Source: Nonomuraea africana (GTDB taxonomy: Bacteria > Actinomycetota > Actinomycetes > Streptosporangiales > Streptosporangiaceae). From it: a DNA stretch of 64,000 nucleotides. The stretch spans positions 5,828,001-5,892,000 of the forward strand of contig NZ_JADBEF010000001.1 in assembly GCF_014873535.1 (NCBI RefSeq), read 5' to 3'. Of this stretch, positions 57,618 to 64,000 are shown piece after piece (within the stretch, counting starts at the first letter, position 1; every line of letters begins with the position of its first letter). Below the pieces are notes generated by a model that ran no database searches, had not been told where the DNA came from, and worked only from the letters and a program-made list of their open reading frames with translations. A program made the translations under genes and the position numbers.

Positions 57618-58418
57618 TCAGCCCTTGAGCGCGCCCGCCATCAGCCCGCGCATGAAGAACCGCCCGAGCACGAGGTAGATCAGCATCGTCGGGATCGAGG
57701 CGAGCAGCGCCGCTGCCATCTGCTGGCTGTACGGCGTGGCCTGCGCCCCCGCGATGTTGTTCAGCATGACCGTGGTCGGCCAGCTCTGCGGGCCGGTGAG
57801 GAAGACCGCGAACAGGAAGTCGTTCCACAGCGAGGTGAACTGCCAGATGATCACTACGGCGAACGCGGGCCCCGACACGGGCAGCACGACCGACCAGTAG
57901 GTGCGCAGCATGCCCGCGCCGTCGACCCGCGACGCCTCGATCAGCTCGTCGGGGATCGTCACGTAGTAGTTGCGGAAGATGAGCGTGCAGATCGGGATGC
58001 CGTAGACGACGTGCGCGAGCACCAGCCCCGAGATGTCGCCGTACATGCCGATGTTCACCATGAGCTGCACCAGCGGGATCATCACCCCCTGGTAGGGGAT
58101 GAACATCCCGAACAGGAAGAGCGTGAACAGCACGTCCGCGCCGGGGAAGCGCCACTTCGACAGCACGTAGCCGTTCATGGAGCCGAGCACGCACGACAGG
58201 AGCGACCCTGGCACCGCCAGCAGCACGCTGTTCCAGATGCCCGGCGCCAGCTTCTCCCACGCCACCCGCCACGCCTCCAGCGTCCAGACCTGCGGGAGGT
58301 TCCACGCCTGCGAGGGGTTGGCCTCGGTGAGCGGCTTGAAGCTGGTGACCAGCAGCACGTAGACCGGGATCAGGAAGACGACCGCGAAGGCGATCAGCAT
58401 CCCACGGCGGAGGATCAC
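57618..58418 (-). CDS. carbohydrate ABC transporter permease (MalG type)
   Basis: 266 aa, six TM helices. VFLIPVYVLLVTSFKPL opening; EAA loop ELIEASRVDGAGMLRTYWSVVLPVSGPAFAVVIIWQF; C-terminal FFMRGLMAGALKG, the usual end of this family. GTG 58418 overlaps the other permease stop (GTGA), so translation is coupled. No ATPase gene is in the operon, so it probably shares a general MsiK-like ATPase, as known for Streptomyces sugar transporters. Confidence 0.94.
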   Translation of the reverse strand: MILRRGMLIAFAVVFLIPVYVLLVTSFKPLTEANPSQAWNLPQVWTLEAWRVAWEKLAPGIWNSVLLAVPGSLLSCVLGSMNGYVLSKWRFPGADVLFTLFLFGMFIPYQGVMIPLVQLMVNIGMYGDISGLVLAHVVYGIPICTLIFRNYYVTIPDELIEASRVDGAGMLRTYWSVVLPVSGPAFAVVIIWQFTSLWNDFLFAVFLTGPQSWPTTVMLNNIAGAQATPYSQQMAAALLASIPTMLIYLVLGRFFMRGLMAGALKG

Positions 58419-59320
58419 GAGCGCCTCTCCTTGCGGACCGACCAGATCAGGTAGGGGATGACGAAGACCGCCACGCTCAGCACGATGTAGGAGGCGATGG
58501 TCGCGCCCTTGGCCGGGTCGTGGAAGTCGAAGACGGCCACCCACATGAACACCGCGGGCACGTCGGTGATGATCTGCTTGCCCGACACGGCCATGACCAG
58601 GTCGAAGGTCTTCAGCGAGATGTGCCCGAGGATGATCAGCGCGGAGAGCGTGACGGGCCGCAGCAGTGGGAGTACGACGTGCCGGTAGACGCCCCACTCG
58701 GTGCAGCCGTCGACTCTGGCAGCCTCGCGCAGCTCCTCGGGGATACCCCTGAACCCCGCGAGGAAGAGTGCCATGACATATCCGGACATCTGCCAGACGG
58801 CGGGGATCGCCATGGCGGCCATGCCCCAGTCCTGGTCCCTGAACCAGGCCCACTGAGGCAGGCCGACCACGTCGAACAGCCGGTTCAGGCCGACCGCCCT
58901 CTCGTCCTGGCCGGAGTTCATCAGCCAGCGCCACACGATGCCCGTCGCCACGAACGAGATCGCCATCGGGAAGAGGTAGATCGCCCTGAAGGTGCCCTCC
59001 CCCCTGATGCCCTTCTCCATCAGGAAGGCGAGGAACCAGCCGAGCACCAGCGCGCCGAGGACGAACACGACGGTGAACAGGATCGCGTGGTTGACCGACA
59101 GGTGCCATCGGGGCTCGTCCCAGATGTCGACGAAGTTCTGCAGGCCGACGAAGTTCCCCTCGGAGACCTCGTCGTGCTTGTCGGTCATCGCCAGGCTGAA
59201 GTTCCAGCCGAGCATGCCGTAGACGAACACGCCGATCGCGATGATCGAGGGAGTCACCAGCAGCAGCCCCGGCAACCAGGCGCGGGCCCGCCGCAGGGCG
59301 GACCCGCCTTTTCTTGCCAT
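58415..59320 (-). CDS. carbohydrate ABC transporter permease (MalF/UgpA type)
   Basis: 301 aa, six TM helices. LPGLLLVTPSIIAIGVFVYGM first helix; long periplasmic loop FVGLQNFVDIWDEPRW; EAA loop ELREAARVDGCTEWGVYRHVVLPLLRPVTLSALIILGH. Start ATG 59320 (GTG 59323 possible). Lies 13 bp after the binding protein gene. Confidence 0.94.
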   Translation of the reverse strand: MARKGGSALRRARAWLPGLLLVTPSIIAIGVFVYGMLGWNFSLAMTDKHDEVSEGNFVGLQNFVDIWDEPRWHLSVNHAILFTVVFVLGALVLGWFLAFLMEKGIRGEGTFRAIYLFPMAISFVATGIVWRWLMNSGQDERAVGLNRLFDVVGLPQWAWFRDQDWGMAAMAIPAVWQMSGYVMALFLAGFRGIPEELREAARVDGCTEWGVYRHVVLPLLRPVTLSALIILGHISLKTFDLVMAVSGKQIITDVPAVFMWVAVFDFHDPAKGATIASYIVLSVAVFVIPYLIWSVRKERRS

Positions 59321-59333
59321 CACTGTGCCTGCC

Positions 59334-60632
59334 TCACTGGGCGTTGGCCGCCGCCGCGTCGACGAGGCCCTTCTGCAGCGCGGCCACGTCCTTGGTGCCG
59401 ATGAACAGCCCGACTGACTCGTTGATCGAGGCGAGCCAGGGCTGGCTGACGGCCACGCCGTGCTGGACGGATCCGGCCAGCTTGTTGGATGACCAGTCCT
59501 TCAGCGCGTCGCCGAGGTAGTCGGTGTAGAGGGCGGCGTCGGCGTCCTTGCGGGCGGGAATGGAGCCCTTCTTCGGGTTGAAGGCGTCCTGCCCCTCCTT
59601 GCTGGCCGCGACCTTGAGCCACGCGACCGCGCCGTCCCTGTTCTTGGCTCCCTTGGGCAGGGTGAAGCTGTCGGACAGCCACATGTAGGTGCCCTCGGTG
59701 CCGGGCGAGGGCGCCCAGTCGAAGTCGGTCTTGGACTGCTTGCCGAGGCCGCCCTCCGGCGGGTTGTGGAAGTAGCCGTAGGCCCAGTCGCCCATGATGT
59801 TGAAGGCGGCCTGTCCCTCGGCCACCTGGGCGGCCGCCGGCTGCCAGTCGTCCTGCGGGTCGCCCGCGTAGGACATGATCTTGGCGAAGTCGTTCAACGC
59901 CTTGGTGACATCGGCCGAGCCCCAGTCGGCGCCGGGCTTGAACAACGCGTTGTAGGCGTCGGTGCCCAGCGAGCCGAGCAGGACGCTCTCCATCAGGTGG
60001 GTGACGGTCCACTCCGAACCGATGGACAACGGGATCTTGCCCTTGGCCTTGACCTTCTCCAGCGCCGCGATGAACTCCTCGATGGTCTTGGGCGCGGCCG
60101 CGACGCCCGCCTCCTTCAGGACGCTCGGGTTGAACCACAGGATGTTCGACCTGTGGATGTTGACCGGCACCGAGTAGATCTTGCCCTGGTAGCTGATCTG
60201 CTCGACGAGCTGCGCGGGGAAGGCGTCCTTGAGCTTGAGCTCGTCGTAGAGGAAGGTGAGGTCCTCGAGGTCGCCCGCCTTGATGTAGCCCAGCAGCTCG
60301 GCGCCCGCGTGACCCTGGAAGGTGTCGGGCGGGGTGTCGGCCTGGAGCTTGGACTGCAGCAGCGCCTTGGCCTTGTCACCCGAGCCGCCCGCCACCGCCG
60401 CGTCGAAGAACGTGAGGTTGGGGTTCTGCTTCTCGAAGATCTCCTTCATGGCCTTCAGGCCGTCGGCCTCGCCGGGGCCCGTCCACCAGGAGAAGACCTC
60501 CACCTGCTGCTTGGCGCCGCCACCCGTGCCCGACGCCTGGCCGGTGGGAGCCGCGGGGCCGCCCCCTCCGCCGCAGGCCGCCAGCCCGAGCACGGCCGCC
60601 ATGGTGATGCCTGCCAGCCACCGTCGTCTCAT
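59334..60632 (-). CDS. sugar ABC transporter substrate-binding lipoprotein
   Basis: 432 aa, SBP_bac_1 family. Lipoprotein signal MRRRWLAGITMAAVLGLAAC with lipobox LAAC (Cys20), Gly-rich linker, then VEVFSWWTGPGEADGLKAMKEIFEKQNP, SKLQADTPPDTFQGHAGAEL, YSVPVNIHRSNILWFNPSVLKEAG and WTVTHLMESVLLGS. This subgroup binds gluco-oligosaccharides or related sugars. ATG 60632 follows AAGGAG. First gene of a three-gene operon under the LacI operator at 60660-60673. Confidence 0.94.
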   Translation of the reverse strand: MRRRWLAGITMAAVLGLAACGGGGGPAAPTGQASGTGGGAKQQVEVFSWWTGPGEADGLKAMKEIFEKQNPNLTFFDAAVAGGSGDKAKALLQSKLQADTPPDTFQGHAGAELLGYIKAGDLEDLTFLYDELKLKDAFPAQLVEQISYQGKIYSVPVNIHRSNILWFNPSVLKEAGVAAAPKTIEEFIAALEKVKAKGKIPLSIGSEWTVTHLMESVLLGSLGTDAYNALFKPGADWGSADVTKALNDFAKIMSYAGDPQDDWQPAAAQVAEGQAAFNIMGDWAYGYFHNPPEGGLGKQSKTDFDWAPSPGTEGTYMWLSDSFTLPKGAKNRDGAVAWLKVAASKEGQDAFNPKKGSIPARKDADAALYTDYLGDALKDWSSNKLAGSVQHGVAVSQPWLASINESVGLFIGTKDVAALQKGLVDAAAANAQ

Positions 60633-60659
60633 CGCACACCGCTCCTTCGCCACGGTCGG

Positions 60660-60673
60660 TGACAACGTTGTCA
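60660..60673. promoter_or_regulatory. LacI operator of the sugar ABC operon
   Basis: TGACAACGTTGTCA, identical in all 14 positions to the site before the LacI gene, centred about 34 bp upstream of the binding-protein start. Confidence 0.88.
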
Positions 60674-60707
60674 GTAGGGCCATCAACCCACTTCGCACTT
60701 GGCGACG

Positions 60708-61205
60708 TCAAGGCATGTGCGGATAACAGCTCGGCATACTCGGGGAGCGCTCTCTCCAGAGGCGCGCGAGCGGCTGCCCGTCCAGGGCCGTGACCGTCAC
60801 CCCGAAGTCGTGGACGGTGCCCGTGAGGTCGGCGGCGGCCAGCCCGTGCGCCGCCACGAGCAGCGCGCCCTTGGCCACCGCCAGCCCGACGAGCGCCACC
60901 AGGTCGGCGCCGTCGCCGGGCGGCCAGGTCACCAGCACCACGTCGGACTCGGTGAGGCCGACGCCCCCGTCGAGGTCGGCCATCGCGCCGAGCAGGTCAC
61001 GGTGGGTGAGCGCGGCACCTCCTCCCGGGCGCAGGGCGAGCTGTGTCCGGGCGTCGAGGCGGGGCAGCGGCACCGCATCGAGCCCTGACAGCTGCGCGAA
61101 GTCGATGGTGTCGAGCGCGGCACCGAACGCGATGACCTGCCGGACCCTGGAGTCTTCCGCCGCCCGGACGGCCGCCTCCGCCAGGCCCGGGGTGGTGATC
61201 AGCAT
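60708..61205 (-). CDS. truncated AMP-binding (ANL superfamily)-like protein
   Basis: 165 aa. LITTPGLAEAAVRAAEDSRVRQVIAFG and the ALTHRDLLGAMADLDGGVGLTESDVVLVTWPPGDGADLVALVGLAVAKGALLVAAHG stretch match the middle of the N-terminal domain of acyl-CoA synthetases/4-coumarate ligases. The P-loop-like SSGTTGxPKG is reduced to RPGGGA, and both the first ~100 and the entire C-terminal part are absent. It is probably a pseudogene fragment, although ATG 61205 opens a clean frame and a standalone binding protein cannot be excluded. Confidence 0.55.
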   Translation of the reverse strand: MLITTPGLAEAAVRAAEDSRVRQVIAFGAALDTIDFAQLSGLDAVPLPRLDARTQLALRPGGGAALTHRDLLGAMADLDGGVGLTESDVVLVTWPPGDGADLVALVGLAVAKGALLVAAHGLAAADLTGTVHDFGVTVTALDGQPLARLWRERSPSMPSCYPHMP

Positions 61206-61641
61206 CCGCGCGTAGGGGTGGTCGGCTGCAAGTCAAGGACGCTACGGCGGGCGTGAGGGCCGCAGCATCCCCCGATGTATGCATAGCCATGTGCATTCAA
61301 TCGGCGCCCCCAAGCCTGGGCGGGCTCGAGCCCTGCGCGGCTCGAGCCCGCTGTCGCGCCCGCAGGACCACGGCCTCCACCCCTCCGAGGTGGCCAGGCC
61401 CATCGGCGAACGCGACGTCTCGGGTGATCGACCGACCGGGCTCGCCCTGCGTGTGGGCACCAGGCACCAGGCCTCGAGGTGCGCGCCGCCGGTCGATCAC
61501 AGAGGCAACGCTAGGCCGAGCCCGCTCCGGCCACATGCGCCGAGATGGCCATTCCGGCATGTATCCGCCGGGGGTCAAGGATGTGTAGAGAAGCCGTCTC
61601 CGCGCGGCCGCGTCGCATGATCAGAACCGCCCCCTGTGTAC
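61206..61641. other. 436-bp stretch without a gene; contains a strong hairpin
   Basis: No supported coding frame. At 61320-61351 GCGGGCTCGAGCC and GGCTCGAGCCCGC form a perfect 13-bp stem with a 6-nt loop, likely a terminator for the PBP gene reading in from the right. Confidence 0.6.
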
Positions 61642-63075
61642 CTAGTCCAGCACCGCCTCCATGATGTGCCTGGCGATCGGGGCGGCCACGTCGCCGCCGA
61701 ACCCGGCCCGCTCGACCACCACGCCGACCGCGACCTGCGGGTCGTCGGCCGGGGCGAAGCCGGTGAACAACGCGTGGTCCTGGGCGCCCTGCACGTTCTC
61801 CGCCGTGCCGGTCTTGGCCGCCACCTCCACCCCAGGGATGGCGGCGGCCGTCCCCGTGCCGCCGGGCCGGGTGACGGTGATCATCATGGTGGTGAGGTCG
61901 TTGGCGTCCTGGGCGCTCATGGCGGCACGCCACCGCGAAGGCTCGGCCCGCTCGACCACCGCGCCGTCCGGCAGGCGCACCTCCTCCACCAGGTAGGGAG
62001 CCATGAGCGCGCCGTCGTTCGCCACGGCCGCCGACAGCATCGCCACCTGGAGCGGCGTGGCCCTGACGTCGAACTGCCCGATCGCCGACATGGCGGTCTG
62101 CGCCTGGTCCATGCCGCTCGGATAGACGCTGGGCGACACCGGCATCGGCACCCTCAGGCCGGCGCCGTCGAAGCCGAACGCCGCCGCCTGCCGGCGCAGC
62201 ACGTCCTGTCCCAGGTCGAGGCCCATGGCGACGAAAGCGGTGTTGCACGACGCCTGGAAGGCGTAGGCCAGCGGCGGGTGCCCGTCGCCGCACGACTCGC
62301 CGCCGGAGTTGCCCAGCTGGGTGGAGGTGCCGGGCAGCAGCAGGCGGGGCGGCGCCTCGACCTGCGAGTCGGGCGTGTACCTCCCCGAGGTCAGGCCCGC
62401 GGCGGTGGTGACGACCTTGAACGTGGAGCCCGGCGGGTAGGTCTGGTTGAGCGCCCTGTTGAGCAGCGGCTGGCCGGGGTCGCCGCGCAGCTCCCGGTCC
62501 GCTCTGGCCAGCTTCCCGCTGTCGAAGGTGGTGTATCGGCCGGGGTCGTAGGACGGGTAGGAGACCAGGGCCAGGATCGCCCCGGTGGCCGGGTTGAGCG
62601 CCACGGCGGCGCCGCGGCCGCCGGTCGCGGCCAGACCCTCGTACGCGGCCCGCTGGGCCCGCTCGTCGATCGTGGTCCGCACGTCGGCGCCCTGGGCGAT
62701 GCCGTCCCGCACCAGCGCGCGCAGCCGCACCTTCGGGTCGCCGCCCGACAGCCTGGCGTCCTCGGCCCGCTCCAGGCCGGTGGTGGTGTAGAGCGAGGCG
62801 TAACCGGTGACGGCGGCGTAGAGGTTGCCCTCGGGGTAGGTGCGGCGGTAGGTGTAGCCGGCGTTCCTGGTCTTGCGGCTGCCGGCGATGACCGTGCCGT
62901 CGCTGGTGAGGATCTTCCCGCGCGGATGGTCGAACCTGGCGATCAGCGTGCGCTGGTTGCGCGGGTCGGCGTTCAGCGCCGGAGCCCTGAAGGCCTGGAT
63001 GAAGGTGACGTTGCCGAGCAGGAGGAACATCATCACGGCGCACACGAGCGCCACGCGGCGCAGTGGGATGTTCAT
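61642..63075 (-). CDS. class B penicillin-binding protein (PbpA/FtsI-like transpeptidase)
   Basis: 477 aa, membrane-anchored D,D-transpeptidase cross-linking peptidoglycan. Single N-terminal TM (VALVCAVMMFLLLGNVTFIQAF), dimerisation domain with RGKILTSDGTVIA, then active-site motifs STFK (S217-K220), SCN (276-278) and KTGTAEN. Size and layout match mycobacterial/streptomycete PbpA, which normally stands beside rodA; no rodA is here. ATG 63075 begins the canonical MNIPLRRVAL terminus. Confidence 0.93.
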   Translation of the reverse strand: MNIPLRRVALVCAVMMFLLLGNVTFIQAFRAPALNADPRNQRTLIARFDHPRGKILTSDGTVIAGSRKTRNAGYTYRRTYPEGNLYAAVTGYASLYTTTGLERAEDARLSGGDPKVRLRALVRDGIAQGADVRTTIDERAQRAAYEGLAATGGRGAAVALNPATGAILALVSYPSYDPGRYTTFDSGKLARADRELRGDPGQPLLNRALNQTYPPGSTFKVVTTAAGLTSGRYTPDSQVEAPPRLLLPGTSTQLGNSGGESCGDGHPPLAYAFQASCNTAFVAMGLDLGQDVLRRQAAAFGFDGAGLRVPMPVSPSVYPSGMDQAQTAMSAIGQFDVRATPLQVAMLSAAVANDGALMAPYLVEEVRLPDGAVVERAEPSRWRAAMSAQDANDLTTMMITVTRPGGTGTAAAIPGVEVAAKTGTAENVQGAQDHALFTGFAPADDPQVAVGVVVERAGFGGDVAAPIARHIMEAVLD

Positions 63076-63135
63076 TCGTCTCGCCCGGGGCCCGGCCATA
63101 CCCACCGGTCTAACAACCGCAACCCCAAGCGAGTG

Positions 63136-63495
63136 CTAGAGCACGCTGCGATAGTAGGAGATCTTGTGGTGGATGTAGCGCTGGCGCTCGACCAGGTTGT
63201 CGATCTGACCGCTGACGCGCCGGTCATGCTCCTCCAGCAGCGCGATCCTGTCGGCGATGGTGTGGTCGCCCGCGCGCACGAGCTCGGCGAAGCGCAGCAT
63301 CTCGGCGATCGGCATGCCGGTGTCGCGCAGGCACCTGATCGTGCCGAGCCATCCGAGGTCGTCCTCGGAGAACCTGCGCTGTCCCGCGGCGTTGCGGTCC
63401 ACGGGGGCCAGCAGGCCGATCTTCTCGTAGTAGCGAAGGGTGTCGAGGCTGAAGCCGGTCTCCTCGACCACCTCGGCGGGTGTGTAGACGCTCAC
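63136..63495 (-). CDS. MerR-family transcriptional regulator
   Basis: 119 aa. Winged HTH YTPAEVVEETGFSLDTLRYYEKIGLLAPVDRNAAGQRRFSEDDLGWLGTIRCLRDTGMPIAEMLRFAELV, then a dimerising coiled coil. The C-terminus has no metal-binding cysteines, so an organic or redox signal is likely. GTG 63495 is supported by GGGAGG upstream. The MerR-type dyad lies directly in front, and the reductase gene it would control is truncated. Confidence 0.92.
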   Translation of the reverse strand: MSVYTPAEVVEETGFSLDTLRYYEKIGLLAPVDRNAAGQRRFSEDDLGWLGTIRCLRDTGMPIAEMLRFAELVRAGDHTIADRIALLEEHDRRVSGQIDNLVERQRYIHHKISYYRSVL

Positions 63496-63510
63496 GGGCC
63501 CGATCCTCCC

Positions 63511-63530
63511 ACCTGGAGTGGGCTCCAGGT
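63511..63530. promoter_or_regulatory. MerR operator
   Basis: ACCTGGAGTGGGCTCCAGGT, a perfect 8-4-8 dyad, preceded on the minus strand by TTGACC as a -35 box. This arrangement is standard for MerR-family promoters next to aldo/keto reductases. Confidence 0.82.
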
Positions 63531-63543
63531 CAACCGCTTGACA

Positions 63544-63804
63544 CGGAGTGCCTACACCAGGGCCGACCGGCCCGTTCCCGAGACCTACGACCATCCGGGG
63601 ACCACGCGGCGGCTGGCGGTGCTGCGCGAGGTCGCGGGCGAGCTGGGCGCGACGCCGAACCAGGTGGTGCTGGCCTGGCTCCTCGCCCAGGACATGGTGC
63701 CGATCGTGGGCGTGACGACGATGGCCCAGCTGGAGGAGGCCATCGGCGCCGCGGGGATCAAGCTGGACGAGACGCTCATGGCGCGACTGGACGAGCCTCG
63801 CTGA
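63544..63804 (+). pseudogene. C-terminal remnant of an aldo/keto reductase
   Basis: About 86 codons remain: SAYTRADRPVPETYDHPGTT, then LREVAGELGATPNQVVLAWLLAQDMVPIVGVTTMAQLEEAIGAAG, the NADP-binding end of AKR proteins. The catalytic Tyr/Lys/His part is missing; the remnant begins 13 bp after the MerR operator, so a deletion removed the promoter-proximal part of the MerR target. No plausible start precedes it. It overlaps the converging TetR gene. Confidence 0.82.
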
Positions 63805-64000
63805 GGTGCTCGGCGAGATAGCGGCGGACCAGCTGCTTGCACTCGGCGATCAGCGCCGCGTCGCCATGGGGATCGGTGCGGAAGGCCAGCTTCAGCACCG
63901 CGTCGGCGGCCTCGACCGCGACGCGCACCGCGAGGTCGAGGCGCTCGCCCGCCGGATTGTCGTGCCGTCCCGCGACCAGGGCGCGCAGCCGTTCGGCGAC
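63776..64000 (-). CDS. TetR-like regulator, C-terminal part (cut by window edge)
   Basis: The minus-strand frame is open to the end of the window: VAERLRALVAGRHDNPAGERLDLAVRVAVEAADAVLKLAFR, then ECKQLVRRYLAEHL and a stop at 63776. The helical pattern with LAFRTDPHGDAALIAECKQLVRRYL resembles the C-terminal effector domain of TetR proteins, but the HTH is outside. Overlaps the AKR remnant tail to tail. Confidence 0.65.
   Translation of the reverse strand, partial: VAERLRALVAGRHDNPAGERLDLAVRVAVEAADAVLKLAFRTDPHGDAALIAECKQLVRRYLAEHLSEARPVAP

Noticed and set aside
61253..61620. Small overlapping frames in the gap before the PBP gene
   Set aside because: No ribosome-binding sites, no motifs, and the strongest signal there is a terminator-like hairpin.

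Overview
The window is typical chromosomal DNA of a high-GC actinomycete. GC is around 70 % with strongly GC-biased third codon positions, GTG/TTG starts and 4-bp stop/start overlaps are common, and some genes look leaderless. The gene set (IdeR/DmdR-type iron box, many LacI/TetR/MerR regulators, several secreted glycosidases, extra PBP and MreB paralogues) fits the Streptosporangiales (Nonomuraea/Streptosporangium type). That placement is an inference from style and recognised families, not a measured phylogeny.

Layout. 1-9 kb: SDR fragment, transketolase, ChaB/Rho-N-like protein, small membrane protein, shikimate-kinase-like protein, GNAT, a pseudokinase-WD40 protein and a winged-helix (HTH_42) protein. 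9-17 kb: a DUF4232 gene broken by one missing base, a LysR regulator, then a tightly overlapping five-gene operon (amino-acid ABC importer, N-acyl-D-amino-acid deacylase, cytoplasmic class-A beta-lactamase-like hydrolase) divergent from a DAP-decarboxylase-like enzyme, and a ferritin-like protein. 17-25 kb: a 1724-aa secreted RHS protein without a toxin tip, its small secreted neighbour, and a lone MreB. 25-31 kb: two secreted glycosidases, a GH29 fucosidase and a GH84 N-acetylglucosaminidase. 31-39 kb: TetR plus beta-helix protein, tRNA-Met with a duplicated 3' end, GNAT, serine hydrolase, beta-hydroxyacid-dehydrogenase-like enzyme with a divergent TetR and two palindromic operators, secreted cyclophilin.

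39-44.7 kb is an accessory, partly lower-GC block ending at tRNA-Lys. It holds broken genes (SWIM-type protein, a JetD/TIGR02679-like fragment, unidentified remnants), a lipoprotein, and an HTH-N6-methyltransferase-HsdS fusion flanked by two small membrane proteins. 44.7-50 kb: nucleoside hydrolase, a candidate small RNA of three C-loop hairpins, OsmC, a two-component system divergent from a membrane/NAD-binding-like protein and ApbE. 50-57 kb: decayed antiporter, holin-like membrane protein, an ammonia-lyase homologue with an altered MIO triad, LacI with three phased operators before an amidohydrolase and cysteine dioxygenase, FhuF-like protein with an iron box, MFS exporter. 57-61 kb: a LacI-controlled sugar ABC operon with identical operators at both promoters. 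61-64 kb: PBP, MerR with its operator beside an aldo/keto reductase remnant, and the end of a TetR gene.

The best leads are the D-amino-acid-like operon, the C-loop hairpin RNA, the methyltransferase-specificity fusion with membrane partners, and the MIO-triad variant. Several pseudogenes sit at clear deletion junctions. No CRISPR array, transposase or integrase gene was seen.
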